Assembly: GCF_016901135.1 (NCBI RefSeq)
Contig: NZ_JAFEVL010000048.1
Coordinates: forward strand, 434,001 to 498,000
Direction of reading: 5' to 3'
Source: Martinezella lusitana
GTDB lineage: Bacteria > Pseudomonadota > Alphaproteobacteria > Rhizobiales > Rhizobiaceae
Length of the DNA: 64,000 nt
The translations under genes and the position numbers were made by a program. Below the pieces are notes generated by a model. It saw only the letters and a program-made list of their open reading frames with translations, was not told where the DNA came from and did no database searches. Shown here piece after piece: positions 38,075 through 46,650 of the stretch (within the stretch, counting starts at the first letter, position 1; each line of letters opens with the position of its first letter).

Positions 38075-40426
38075 TTACTGGTTGGAAGCGACCGGTCGCA
38101 CCAGCGGCGTGATGCGGCGGATGGTGACGCGGCGGTTCTCCTGCGAAGGCCCGAGCGTATTCACCTTGAGATACTGTTCGCCATAGCCCTGGGTCACCAG
38201 GTTTTCAGCCGGAATGCCATAGACATCGCTAAGCACATTGGCGACCGATTCCGCACGGCGGTCGGACAGGATCAGGTTGCTTTCCGCCGAGCCGACAGCA
38301 TCCGTATGGCCTTCGATAAGGAAGGTTTCGGTCGGATCACGCTTGACGATCTGCGATATCCCGTCGGCAACACCCCGCAGCGAGCTGGCCTGCGACATCG
38401 GAATATCGGCGCTGCCCGTTGCGAAGGTGATCGTGTCGAGATCGATACGGCGGATCTTGTCGCGGATACGGGCGGAATACCGCACTTCGTTGACGGAATA
38501 GATCCGCTCGACCGGCTCGACCGGCGGTTCGCGCAGGAAGTCGTAGTAATCCGCGTTGCGGTTGGATGCCGTGTCGATGATGTACTGGCTCAGCGGAATG
38601 AGCAGGCGCATCGGCGGCAGATCGTCGCCCGGGTCGCGGAAATAATCGTCGTGATCAGGCTGCCGCTCGAGCTCGGGCGAGTAGAACAGAACATATTCCC
38701 GGCCGCTGCCATCGATGCGGGACCGCTGGATGATGTCGCCATAGCGGTTGCGGATGGTGATGACGCGATCGCCATCCGGCCGGTCGATCGTCTCGCGATA
38801 ACGATCCCTCGGCAGCTGCTCGTAGGTGGGCCGCTCACCGCCGCGGACGAAGCGATCGGTATCGTCATGGCGAACGACGTAGTTGTTGTCGACATTCACG
38901 ATGGTGCGATTGTCCTGATTGATGATGGTCTGGACCGCCGTTCCTTGCGGCGAGGCAAAGTCCGGCCGGCGATCGATCCGGCGGCCCTGCTCGCTGGTCA
39001 CGGCTTCCATCTTGACGGGCGGTTGCGGCTGGCCGCCAGGTGCCGCGCGCTGCGCCTCGGCGTCAGAGGTCGGCGGTTTCGTATAGGCCGGCGACGGCTG
39101 CTGTGCCGGGGCATTTTGCGCCTGCCCGTTCTGGCCCTGCCCTTTCCGACCCTGACCGCCCTGGGCACCCGGAGTGCCGGGATTCTGCCCACCGTTCAGA
39201 TGTTCGCCGCGGCGAACCGCATCCTTCTGGCTGTCCAGAACAGCGCTGCCGTTTTGAACAGGCAGGATGACAGGCCCCTTCGCGGAGGCTGGATCTTCCG
39301 CAATCTTCTTGCGGCGCTCCAGGTCCTGCGGCGAGATCTGTTCTGCCGGAGGCAGCTGGATCTCGGCACCCTGCTGTGCGTTGCCATTGGCCGGCGCGGG
39401 CGCAGCATTGCCAGTGGCAGGAGCAGGCGTTCCATTGCCGTTGGCCGGAGCAGGTGTTGCATTGCCCTGAGCCGGCGTCTCAGCGCCCTTACTCGGTTGC
39501 TGCTTGCCGGGCTGAGGTGCGGCCTGGTTTTGCTCCTGCCCCTGCGGCTCGGTCTTCTGAGCCGGCTGCTGCGGATTAGCCGCCGGCTGTTCGCCCTGCT
39601 GCTGATTCTGCGGCTGCTTGCCGTGCGTCTTGTCTCCGGCCGGCTTTTGCCCCTGCGCTGCGCCGGGCGCTACCTGCGTGCCAGGTTGGGTTTCAGGCTG
39701 CGCCTGTGTCTCCGGTTGAGCCTTATGACCCTTCGGAGGCTGGCCAGCAGGTGTTTGTGGCTGCTCGGCCGGCTGCTGCGCCGGAGCCTCCTTCTGGGCC
39801 GGGGCTGGCTGCTGCGCCTTCGGCGCGGGCTGGCCCTGCGGCTCTTCGGCGGCCGGCTGCTTATGCTCTGCCTTTGGCTGCGGCGCCGTCTCAGGCTGCT
39901 TTGCCTCGGGCTGCTTTGCTTCAGGCTGCTTTGCCGGTTGCTGGGTATTCTGCTTGTGCTGCTGTGTCTCGGGCGCCGGCTCCGGCGCTGCAGCCTTGGG
40001 CTGCGGCTTGGCTTCGGGCTGCGCCTGCGGCGCTTCGGCCGGCTGCTTGTGTTCCGCCTTGGGTTGTTCTTGCTGTGCGGGCTGCTGATGTTCCGCCTTC
40101 GGCGGCTGCGCTTCCGGCTGCTGCTTCGGCGGCTTCTGCTGCTGCTCCGCACCGCCTTCATGCTTCTGGCCTTGCGGCTCACCCTTGCCGGCCTCGCCAG
40201 GTTTCTTGTGCTTCAGCTGTTCTTCGTCCGTTTGACCTGCGGGCGCCTCTTGCTGCGCGACCTCGATGTTCGCATCGGCACCGCCCGCGACGCCGCCGGC
40301 AATGTCATTGGTCAATGGTGCGATGGGCTGCTCGCGCAGCGCCGCAGCTGCTGCCGGCTCGAATGCGAGCGATAGTGAAAGCAGCGGAAACGCGGCGCTG
40401 GCAAATAGTCTGGATCGCTTTCCCAT
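38075..40426 (-). CDS. OmpA-family protein with long Q/P/A/K-rich spacer
   Basis: The 783-residue protein begins with a signal peptide (to about residue 28, EPAAAAA). Residues 60-360 are extremely rich in Gln, Pro, Ala and Lys. A charged middle part with RYRETIDRPDGDRVITIRN near 553 follows, and an OmpA-type peptidoglycan-binding domain occupies about 665-775 (TFATGSADIP, IEGHTDAVGS, NLILSDRRAESVANVL). The layout suggests an envelope protein whose flexible spacer crosses the periplasm and whose C-domain grips peptidoglycan. No outer-membrane barrel is seen. Spacer length probably varies among strains because of DNA-level repeats. Confidence 0.88.
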   Translation of the reverse strand: MGKRSRLFASAAFPLLSLSLAFEPAAAAALREQPIAPLTNDIAGGVAGGADANIEVAQQEAPAGQTDEEQLKHKKPGEAGKGEPQGQKHEGGAEQQQKPPKQQPEAQPPKAEHQQPAQQEQPKAEHKQPAEAPQAQPEAKPQPKAAAPEPAPETQQHKQNTQQPAKQPEAKQPEAKQPETAPQPKAEHKQPAAEEPQGQPAPKAQQPAPAQKEAPAQQPAEQPQTPAGQPPKGHKAQPETQAQPETQPGTQVAPGAAQGQKPAGDKTHGKQPQNQQQGEQPAANPQQPAQKTEPQGQEQNQAAPQPGKQQPSKGAETPAQGNATPAPANGNGTPAPATGNAAPAPANGNAQQGAEIQLPPAEQISPQDLERRKKIAEDPASAKGPVILPVQNGSAVLDSQKDAVRRGEHLNGGQNPGTPGAQGGQGRKGQGQNGQAQNAPAQQPSPAYTKPPTSDAEAQRAAPGGQPQPPVKMEAVTSEQGRRIDRRPDFASPQGTAVQTIINQDNRTIVNVDNNYVVRHDDTDRFVRGGERPTYEQLPRDRYRETIDRPDGDRVITIRNRYGDIIQRSRIDGSGREYVLFYSPELERQPDHDDYFRDPGDDLPPMRLLIPLSQYIIDTASNRNADYYDFLREPPVEPVERIYSVNEVRYSARIRDKIRRIDLDTITFATGSADIPMSQASSLRGVADGISQIVKRDPTETFLIEGHTDAVGSAESNLILSDRRAESVANVLSDVYGIPAENLVTQGYGEQYLKVNTLGPSQENRRVTIRRITPLVRPVASNQ
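39386..39466. repeat. 27-bp tandem repeat (3 copies) in the OmpA-like gene
   Basis: Three in-frame 27-base units at 39386-39412, 39413-39439 and 39440-39466 encode the nine-residue units GNAAPAPAN, GNGTPAPAT and GNATPAPAN. Such repeats can expand or contract without breaking the frame. Confidence 0.8.
39891..39935. repeat. 15-bp tandem repeat (3 copies) in the OmpA-like gene
   Basis: Three consecutive 15-base units at 39891-39905, 39906-39920 and 39921-39935 share GGCTGCTTTGC and encode repeated KQPEA-type residues. The copies differ by one or two bases. Confidence 0.8.
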
Positions 40427-40492
40427 ATGGGGTCTCCTCTTATGATCTTTTCTTTGTCCGCCGAATTGCGAATCTCAGCGGGCAAGGCGATG

Positions 40493-40528
40493 CCTCACGA
40501 AGCCGGCCGATTTTCGGTTCTCGTGAGG
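40493..40528. promoter_or_regulatory. Stem-loop in probable 5' leader of OmpA-like gene
   Basis: An 8-bp perfect stem (40493-40500 with 40521-40528) encloses a 20-base loop that itself contains CCGAAAATCGG on the minus strand. It lies 67 bases upstream of the OmpA-like start and would sit in its mRNA leader if transcription begins further up. There is no U-tract, so it is not a terminator. Confidence 0.35.
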
Positions 40529-40638
40529 CTGAATCGCGGCAGGCCGCTATATGTTCCGGAACTATTAGGATGCCGCAATTAACCCTGGCTGAATGCGCCG
40601 GACGGCTTCCATTCAGATTTCCCGCCCGCGCATTCGCA

Positions 40639-40660
40639 TTGCCGCGGGATCGCGCGGCAA
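40639..40660. promoter_or_regulatory. Inverted repeat TTGCCGCG-N6-CGCGGCAA
   Basis: Perfect 8-base arms lie about 140 bases before the amino-acid binding-protein gene. It may be an operator or a leader hairpin; nothing in the sequence decides which. Confidence 0.3.
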
Positions 40661-40801
40661 AAAATCGTCCTCGTAATTCCAGTTGCAATTTTCAAAAAAA
40701 AAGTACGAATATCGCCGCAAGGCGGATCACCCACCCGCTCCACTCGAGCCGGACGCCAATCAACAATAATGAGCTGCCGGCCGCCAACTGAGAGGATCAA
40801 T

Positions 40802-41584
40802 ATGCGCATCTCCACTCGTCTTCTTGCCGCTGCGTCCTTCGCCGCGATGTCGCTTCTGGCCGGCGCCGCGCTTGCTGACGGCGACGCGATCGTCATCGGC
40901 ACGGACGCGACTTACCCGCCGTTCGAATCGCTCGATGCCGGTGGCAAGTTCGTCGGCTTCGACATCGATATAGCCAATGCGCTTTGCGATCAGATGAAGG
41001 TCAAGTGCACCTTCGTGAACCAGGATTTCGACGGCATCATTCCGGCCCTCCAGGCCAAGAAGTTCGACGCCATCGTCTCCTCCATGTCGATCACGCCGGA
41101 GCGCGAGAAGATCGTCGACTTCACCAACAAGTACTACAACACGCCGCCGGCGATCGCCGTGCCGAAGGATTCGACCATCAAGGAACCGACGGACGAAGCT
41201 CTGAAGGGCAAGTCCATTGGTGCCCAGTCCTCGACGACGCATGCCAACTACGCCTCCGCCCACCTCAAGGATGCCGAACTGAAGCTCTATCCGTCGGCTG
41301 ACGAATACAAGCTCGACCTCGGCAACGGCCGTATCGACGCCGCCATCGACGATGTCGTCGTGCTGTCGGAATGGGTGAAGTCGGATGCGGGCGCCTGCTG
41401 CAAGATGCTCGGCACGCTGAAGATCGATCCGGTCATCAACGGCGCCGGTGCGGGTATCGCTGTTCGCAAGGGCGATACGGCTCTCAAGGACAAGTTCAAC
41501 GCCGCCATCGTCGCGATCCGCGCTGACGGCACCTATAAGAAGATTCAGGACAAATACTTCGATTTCGACGTTTACGGCGACTGA
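40802..41584 (+). CDS. Basic amino-acid ABC transporter substrate-binding protein (HisJ/ArgT-like)
   Basis: The 260-residue periplasmic protein has a signal peptide (MRISTRLLAAASFAAMSLLA, mature from about 26). The solute-binding signature GTDATYPPFESLD lies near 33-45, with GFDIDIANALCDQMKVKC near 54 and VVSSMSITPEREK-type IVSSMSITPEREKIVDFT near 93-110. This clade binds lysine, arginine, ornithine, histidine or opines; the exact ligand is not decidable. The ATG at 40802 has AGAGGA six bases before it. Two permease genes follow after a terminator; the ATPase gene is missing here. Confidence 0.92.
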   Translation: MRISTRLLAAASFAAMSLLAGAALADGDAIVIGTDATYPPFESLDAGGKFVGFDIDIANALCDQMKVKCTFVNQDFDGIIPALQAKKFDAIVSSMSITPEREKIVDFTNKYYNTPPAIAVPKDSTIKEPTDEALKGKSIGAQSSTTHANYASAHLKDAELKLYPSADEYKLDLGNGRIDAAIDDVVVLSEWVKSDAGACCKMLGTLKIDPVINGAGAGIAVRKGDTALKDKFNAAIVAIRADGTYKKIQDKYFDFDVYGD

Positions 41585-41612
41585 TCGCCCGTCGATTCCC
41601 TTGGAAAAGACG

Positions 41613-41646
41613 ACGGCGGAAGCTTGCTCTTCCGCCGTTTTTGTTT
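41613..41646 (+). terminator. Terminator/attenuator between binding protein and permease genes
   Basis: A 10-bp stem, ACGGCGGAAG with CTTCCGCCGT (41613-41638), is followed by TTTTGTTT. It lies 29 bases after the binding-protein stop and 64 bases before the first permease start. Partial read-through would give excess binding protein, a common arrangement in ABC uptake operons. Confidence 0.85.
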
Positions 41647-41702
41647 GACAACGAGAACAATATAAGCAGAAACGCGGCAAAAGCCGCTAGGGGAAATACA
41701 GC

Positions 41703-42506
41703 ATGAGCGGATTGTTTTCCGCGCTCGGTTCCTTGTGGACCTGGCTGAGTACGATTTTCGACCCTTTGTGTGGTCCGGCCGGTTTGTTCACTGTGTTCGG
41801 CCAGAATACGATGCTCGCCTGTGGCGATACGGGCTGGGGCGATGAACTCGCCGGCGGCCTGAAGGTCACCATTGCCGTTGCGGTCCTGACACTGCCGCTC
41901 GGCCTGGTCATCGGCTTCTTCGTCGCGCTGGCGCAGCAATCGGAGGAGAGGTCGCTACGGCTCGCGGCGGGTGTCTTCACGACGATTTTCCGCGGCCTGC
42001 CGGAGCTGCTGACGCTCTTCATCATTTATTACGGCATGCAGATCCTGCTGCAATCCGTCCTTGCCAGATTTGGCTATGACGGACCCATTGAGATCAATGC
42101 CTTCGCCGCCGGCATGTTCGCATTGGCGATCGTCTTCTCGGCCTATTGCTCGGAAGTGCTGGTATCTGCTTTCAAGGCGATCCCGAAGGGCCAATACGAG
42201 GCGGGCGACGCACTCGGCTTCCATCGCGTCCGTACGATGCGGCTGATCATTTTGCCGCAGCTTGTTCGCATCTCGCTGCCGAACCTCGGAAACCTCTGGA
42301 TGAACCTGCTGAAGGACACGTCCTACGTCTCGATCATCGGTCTCGCCGACATCATCCGGCAGACGGGGATTGCCGTGCGCTCCACAAAGGCGCCCTTCAC
42401 CTTCTATTCAATCGCCTGCTTGTTCTATCTGACGCTGGCCGTCACTTCCTCTGTCGGCCTCTTCTATCTCGATCGATGGGCCAAACGTGCGGAGGTTCGT
42501 CGATGA
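41703..42506 (+). CDS. Amino-acid ABC transporter permease (HisQ-like)
   Basis: The 267-residue inner-membrane permease has five or six helices. An N-terminal extension with two cysteines (PLCGPAG, MLACGDTGWG) precedes the conserved FRGLPELLTLFIIYYG near 96 and the cytoplasmic ATPase-contact loop EAGDALGFHRVRTMRLIILPQ split around 159-179. It pairs with the next gene to form the membrane channel for basic amino acids. Its TGA overlaps the next ATG (ATGA). Confidence 0.92.
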   Translation: MSGLFSALGSLWTWLSTIFDPLCGPAGLFTVFGQNTMLACGDTGWGDELAGGLKVTIAVAVLTLPLGLVIGFFVALAQQSEERSLRLAAGVFTTIFRGLPELLTLFIIYYGMQILLQSVLARFGYDGPIEINAFAAGMFALAIVFSAYCSEVLVSAFKAIPKGQYEAGDALGFHRVRTMRLIILPQLVRISLPNLGNLWMNLLKDTSYVSIIGLADIIRQTGIAVRSTKAPFTFYSIACLFYLTLAVTSSVGLFYLDRWAKRAEVRR

Positions 42507-43333
42507 GCCATGCCGAAATTCTGATTGCGGCGCAACCAGCGCCGCCCAAGACAATCAGAAAGCTATCCAAGTCCCGCATTGCCGGCTATTTCTTCCTGAC
42601 GCTCTGGAGCCTTCTCGGCATTTCGCTGCTGGCGATGATCGTGACCAACTGGGACGTCGAGAAGCTTCAGACCTATGGACCGCGGCTTCTCCACGGCCTC
42701 TGGATCACCGTCAAGCTGGTCGGCATGTCCTTCATACTCGGCGCGATCCTGTCGATACCGCTCGCCTTTGCACGCATGTCGAAAAACAAGATCCTGAGCA
42801 CCCTCACCTACTGCTATGTCTATCTTTTCCGCGGCACGCCGCTGCTGGCGCAGATATTCATGGTCTATTACGGCTTCCCGAGCTTTCGCTGGCTCTTCGA
42901 GGATATCGGCCTCTGGTGGTTCTTCAAGGATCCGTTCTATTGCGGCGTCTTCGCCATGACGCTGAATACCGCAGCCTATCAGACGGAAATCGTCCGGGGC
43001 GCCATCCAGAGCGTGCCGAGCGGCCAGAGGGAGGCTGCAGACTCCCTGGGCATCCATACGTGGATCGCCCTGCGCAAGATCATCATCCCCCAGGCGCTTA
43101 TCGTCGCTCTACGTCCCTACGGCAACGAGATCATCCTGCTGATCAAGAGTTCGGCCACGGTGTCGATCATCACCGTCTACGATCTGATGGGCGAGACGCG
43201 CTACGCTTTCTCGCGCACCTATGATTACCAGACCTATCTCTGGGCGGCGATCTTCTACCTGGCGATCGTTGAACTCATGCGTAACGGTTGGGCTCGGATG
43301 GAGGGGCAGCTGACCCGGCATCTTAAGCGCTAA
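42503..43333 (+). CDS. Amino-acid ABC transporter permease (HisM-like)
   Basis: The 276-residue permease begins in the ATGA overlap with its partner, so the two are coupled. A cytoplasmic N-terminus of 25 residues precedes the first helix. Then come the family segments LFRGTPLLAQIFMVYYGFP near 110 and the ATPase-contact loop EAADSLGIHTWIALRKIIIPQ near 175-195. No ATP-binding gene follows; the next genes are usg and a divergent DUF2270 gene. A HisP-type ATPase must be encoded elsewhere or be shared. Confidence 0.92.
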   Translation: MSHAEILIAAQPAPPKTIRKLSKSRIAGYFFLTLWSLLGISLLAMIVTNWDVEKLQTYGPRLLHGLWITVKLVGMSFILGAILSIPLAFARMSKNKILSTLTYCYVYLFRGTPLLAQIFMVYYGFPSFRWLFEDIGLWWFFKDPFYCGVFAMTLNTAAYQTEIVRGAIQSVPSGQREAADSLGIHTWIALRKIIIPQALIVALRPYGNEIILLIKSSATVSIITVYDLMGETRYAFSRTYDYQTYLWAAIFYLAIVELMRNGWARMEGQLTRHLKR

Positions 43334-43509
43334 GGCGGCGGCACTCATTTGCTTGGCAGCACTCGCCAACGCACGCTGCTAACACATTGATTTTTGTTAG
43401 GAAAATTTCTTTTACGACACTTTTGTAAAGCTTGGGTTTACTATGAGCTGCTTCCATATCCTTGTGACCCTGAGTCACGAACAAGAATGGGAACGGAAAG
43501 AGAGACCTC

Positions 43510-43776
43510 ATGCACGAAGACATGCAAAAGCAGTTGCAAGGCTATGGGTTGACGACGGCGCAGATCCTGTACCGCCTGCCCGATCATCCTCAATTTCTCC
43601 AGACCTATATCTGGCAGGACTATGACCTCGCCCCGAACTTCCCGGAAATGCGCGGCTTCCTGAAATTCTGGCAGGAGAAGTTGGACGGCCCGCTGCATTC
43701 GGTGCGCTATGTTCATCGCAAGCTCATATCGGCAACCGAGTGGCGAGCATTGAAAGGCGAATTCATTCTGCACTAG
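43510..43776 (+). CDS. Usg family protein
   Basis: This 88-residue protein belongs to the small Usg family found in alphaproteobacteria, with LTTAQILYRLPDHPQFLQTY split near 14-33, WQDYDLAPNFPEM near 35-47 and the C-terminal Trp in ATEWRALKGEFILH. Its role is not known. GAGAGACC lies just before the ATG. The preceding 176 bases contain small inverted repeats, GTAAA/TTTAC and GTGAC/GTCAC, that may mark its promoter. Confidence 0.85.
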   Translation: MHEDMQKQLQGYGLTTAQILYRLPDHPQFLQTYIWQDYDLAPNFPEMRGFLKFWQEKLDGPLHSVRYVHRKLISATEWRALKGEFILH

Positions 43777-43794
43777 ACCGGCTGCGCCGATCGT

Positions 43795-44520
43795 TCAGAC
43801 ATGCGCTTCGCCATGGATGAAATCACTGTCATCCGGCCCGCGACTTAGCACGCCATAGAGAATGGCGGCATAAAAGACGACGACTATCGCAATCACCGGC
43901 CAGCCGGGGATTGGTCCGAGCGCTGCGTTGTCGGCAAGATAGCTCCACGAATGCGCAAGCTCCTGCGGCGCGCCCTCACTTTGCAGCTTCGGCGTCGAGA
44001 TCTTCAAGATCCATGCAAGCAGAAGAATCGCATACAGCCAGCAATAATTCCGCCGCAACCGACGCTCCATCGCCTCGAAATAGCCGAGCAGAAACCGCGG
44101 TGCTCGCAGGCTCTTGGCAATGGACAGCGCCCAATCGGGATTGAGCTCCGCTTCCGGTGCGAGAATCTGCGCAAAATAGCTGCGCTCCAACTGCCGCACG
44201 CGTGCGCGATAGATATCGAAGAAACGATAGCGCCGTGCCTCGATCATCAGCAGCAGCGTGATCAGCATCATGCCGAACAGCAAAACGCCGTGATGCGATG
44301 TCGGCGAAGACAGCGATACCGACAGCAACGCGGCAACGACGGTGATCGCCCAGTTCGACGTCCGATCAATGCGGTCCCGCCAGCTGGTCATCCGGCCAAG
44401 CTCGCCGCGATAATAGTGGCTCAAGGTGCTGGTGATCTCCCCCGGCGTCGAAGGCATCGGCGGCCGTTTCTGATCCGCAGCGCCGTCGATGAGATGGGAT
44501 GTAGTGAATTCCGTAGCCAT
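43795..44520 (-). CDS. DUF2270 integral membrane protein
   Basis: The 241-residue protein has the DUF2270 layout: a polar N-terminus with TLSHYYRGELGRMTSWRDRID near 31-51, two helices (WAITVVAALLSVSLS and VLLFGMMLITLLLMIEARRY) to about 97, a cytoplasmic middle with FFDIYRARVRQLERSYF, and two more helices near the C-terminus. Function is unknown. The ATG at 44520 has GGGAGGA eight bases upstream. It is divergent from the methyltransferase gene. Confidence 0.88.
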   Translation of the reverse strand: MATEFTTSHLIDGAADQKRPPMPSTPGEITSTLSHYYRGELGRMTSWRDRIDRTSNWAITVVAALLSVSLSSPTSHHGVLLFGMMLITLLLMIEARRYRFFDIYRARVRQLERSYFAQILAPEAELNPDWALSIAKSLRAPRFLLGYFEAMERRLRRNYCWLYAILLLAWILKISTPKLQSEGAPQELAHSWSYLADNAALGPIPGWPVIAIVVVFYAAILYGVLSRGPDDSDFIHGEAHV

Positions 44521-44665
44521 CGTCTTATCCTCCCTTTTCTTTTTTTGAGCGACAGCCGCCTGGCTCGCCATTGCCGCAGGCCGCATTTTGCTCCTCCAAG
44601 GCAAGCATTGCAAAAGCCGATCAAGCGCCTTAATGCCTGCGGGACAAACGAAAGGCAGCTGATCC

Positions 44666-45490
44666 ATGGCAAAGAAGAAGATCGACGAAGACGCGCTGGC
44701 CGAAGCCTATAATCGCGCCCTGGCGCTGGAAAAGGCCGGCGATATCGACGCCGCTGTGCGGGCCTATGAGCAAGTGCTGGCCATCGACCCCGAGGACCAT
44801 GGCGGCGCGGCCGTCCGCATCGCCTCGATGGGGCGCGGCGAAACGCCCGTGAAGGCGCCGGATGCCTATGTCGAAACGCTGTTCGACCAGCATGCCGAGG
44901 TTTTCGAGGACGTGCTCGTCGAGCAGCTCGGCTATCATGTCCCCGCCCTCGTCCGCCAACGCCTGCAGGCGCTCGGCCTCGGCCCCTTCAAGCGCATGCT
45001 CGATCTCGGCTGCGGCACGGGCCTGACGGGGAGCACCTTGCGCGACATCGTCGAGGACATCACCGGCATCGACATCTCCGAAAACATGGTCGAGGTCGCC
45101 CATGAGAAGGACGTCTACGAAACCCTCTTCGTTGCCGAGGTCGAGGACTTTCTTGACGACAATGACGAAGAGCCTTTCGACCTGATCACCGCCACCGACG
45201 TCCTGCCCTATCTCGGCGCACTGGAGCCCCTGTTCTTCGGCGCCGCTGACAATATGACGCCTGGCGGCCTCTTCATCTTCTCTTCCGAAACCCTGCCGGA
45301 TGCGATCATGGCCGGGCGCCCCTACATGGTCGGCGCGCACCAGCGTTTCGCCCACGCAGAGGCCTATGTGCGCGAGCGGCTGAAGGAGACCGGCTTCGAG
45401 CTGATCGAGATCACCGACATTAATGTCCGGATGCAGGAAGGCCAGCCGACGCCGGGCCATCTGGTCATCGCACGCCGCCTTGCAGACTGA
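44666..45490 (+). CDS. TPR-containing SAM-dependent methyltransferase
   Basis: The 274-residue protein starts with a TPR pair of helices (EAYNRALALEKAGDIDAAVRAYEQVLAIDPED over about 11-42) followed by a class I methyltransferase domain with SAM-binding MLDLGCGTGLTG near 112-123 and DIVEDITGIDISENMVEVA near 128-146. The acceptor substrate is unknown. It is a single gene followed by a 130-base gap with a large palindrome. Confidence 0.88.
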   Translation: MAKKKIDEDALAEAYNRALALEKAGDIDAAVRAYEQVLAIDPEDHGGAAVRIASMGRGETPVKAPDAYVETLFDQHAEVFEDVLVEQLGYHVPALVRQRLQALGLGPFKRMLDLGCGTGLTGSTLRDIVEDITGIDISENMVEVAHEKDVYETLFVAEVEDFLDDNDEEPFDLITATDVLPYLGALEPLFFGAADNMTPGGLFIFSSETLPDAIMAGRPYMVGAHQRFAHAEAYVRERLKETGFELIEITDINVRMQEGQPTPGHLVIARRLAD

Positions 45491-45510
45491 CATCGCCGAA
45501 ACTGGGCAGT

Positions 45511-45542
45511 AGGAATAGTTATCCGAATGGATAACTATTCCT
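45511..45542. promoter_or_regulatory. 32-base palindrome before the GST-ArsR-SRPBCC operon
   Basis: Arms AGGAATAGTTATCC (45511-45524) and GGATAACTATTCCT (45529-45542) are perfectly complementary around GAAT. No U-tract follows on the plus strand. It lies 20 bases after the methyltransferase stop and 78 bases before the GST start. AT-rich palindromes of this form are typical of ArsR-type operators, and an ArsR gene is in the downstream operon. A weaker repeat ACTTA-N10-TAAGT (45566-45585) lies between it and the start. Confidence 0.55.
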
Positions 45543-45620
45543 TGCAAGATGACATCTGAGCCGTTACTTAGCCATTTAGATAAGTTTCAGCTCGAACCTT
45601 GATGCAGGAAAGGTCGTCGC

Positions 45621-46313
45621 ATGTCCCTTGTTCTCTACCAGCATCCCCTTGCCTCCTTTTGCCACAAGGTGCTGATGGCGCTTTACGAGAACGGCACGCC
45701 GTTCGAAAGCCGGATCATCGACCTCGGCAATGAGGAATCGCGGGCGTCTCTGGTGCGCCTCTGGCCCATCGGCAAGTTTCCCGTGATGCGCGACGAAGCC
45801 CTCGACAGCACCATTCCCGAAACCAGCATCATCATCGAATATCTCGACCGGCATTATCCGAGTGCGACACCGCTATTGCCGCTCGATCCGACGGATGCCT
45901 TGTGCGTCCGGCTCTGGGATCGCTTCTTCGATCTCTATGTGCAGGAGCCGATGCAGAAGATCGTTGCGGACAAACGCCGACCGGATGATGCACGCGACCC
46001 TCAGAGCGTCGCCGAAGCACAAGCGCTGCTGCGCACCGCCTATGGCATGATCGAACAGCAGCTCGGCGAGAAGACCTGGATCACCGGCGATACCTTGACC
46101 ATGGCCGATTGCGCCGCAGCACCTGCTCTCTTCTACGCCGAAACGCTCGTGCCCTTCGATGAAACACAACCTCGGCTGAATGGATACTATCAACGCCTTC
46201 TCGACCGCCCGTCCTTCGCGCGCGTCCTCAAGGAAGCGATGCCCTATTTCCACTTTTATCCCTATCACGATAAACTGCCGGCACAGTTCCGCCCGGAACA
46301 ACCGCATGCTTGA
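45621..46313 (+). CDS. Glutathione S-transferase family protein
   Basis: The 230-residue protein has the thioredoxin-like N-domain (LYQHPLASFCHKVLMALYENG near 5-25, with the cis-Pro of GKFPVM near 54 and the glutathione gamma-glutamyl contact ETSIIIEYLD near 69-78) and an all-helical C-domain with LTMADCAAAPAL near 160. Ser/Cys at SFC is the likely catalytic site. Substrate is unknown. AGGAAAGG precedes the ATG. The last 8 bases overlap the ArsR gene start, so the trio is coupled. Confidence 0.88.
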   Translation: MSLVLYQHPLASFCHKVLMALYENGTPFESRIIDLGNEESRASLVRLWPIGKFPVMRDEALDSTIPETSIIIEYLDRHYPSATPLLPLDPTDALCVRLWDRFFDLYVQEPMQKIVADKRRPDDARDPQSVAEAQALLRTAYGMIEQQLGEKTWITGDTLTMADCAAAPALFYAETLVPFDETQPRLNGYYQRLLDRPSFARVLKEAMPYFHFYPYHDKLPAQFRPEQPHA

Positions 46314-46650
46314 GGAACCGCAGGCACTGGACCGGATGTTTCAGGCGCTTTCCGATCAGAGCCGGCGCGGCATGATCGACCGGCTCGGCCAGGGGCCTGC
46401 TTCCGTAACGGAATTGGCGCAGCCCTTCGCCATGGCGCTGCCAACCGTGATGAAGCATCTGCATGTGCTGGAGGCGAGCGGCCTGGTATTGTCGGAAAAA
46501 GCCGGCCGGGTGCGGACCTATCATCTTCGCAAGGAGGCGCTGGCATCGGTCGAGCGCTGGGTTGCCGAACGCAAGGCATCATGGAACAAGACTTTCGACC
46601 GTCTCGATCTTTTTCTGGCGGATGCGTCCACGGAGACAACGACCGAATGA
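46306..46650 (+). CDS. ArsR family transcriptional regulator
   Basis: The 114-residue winged-helix protein has the ArsR pattern: ALSDQSRRGMIDRLGQGPAS near 14-33 and the recognition region LAQPFAMALPTVMKHLHVLEASGLV near 37-62. It lacks the metal-binding ELCVCDL-type cysteines, so it is not a metal sensor. It belongs to the ArsR group that is co-transcribed with SRPBCC proteins. Start ATG at 46306 lies inside the GST gene end; its stop overlaps the next ATG. Confidence 0.9.
   Translation: MLEEPQALDRMFQALSDQSRRGMIDRLGQGPASVTELAQPFAMALPTVMKHLHVLEASGLVLSEKAGRVRTYHLRKEALASVERWVAERKASWNKTFDRLDLFLADASTETTTE

Larger units (their letters stand above)
40427..40801. other. 375-base divergent intergenic region, OmpA-like / amino-acid binding protein
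   Basis: No gene is supported. Two hairpins stand out: CCTCACGA with TCGTGAGG (40493-40528), and TTGCCGCG with CGCGGCAA (40639-40660). A run of nine A residues lies near 40697. Promoters for both flanking genes must be here, but I cannot place them securely. Confidence 0.55.

Noticed and set aside
38306-40375. 689-codon open frame antisense to the OmpA-like gene
   Set aside because: The Leu/Arg-rich content is the mirror of the Gln/Pro/Ala/Lys-rich spacer. There is no ribosome site, and the sense gene has a signal peptide and a complete OmpA domain.
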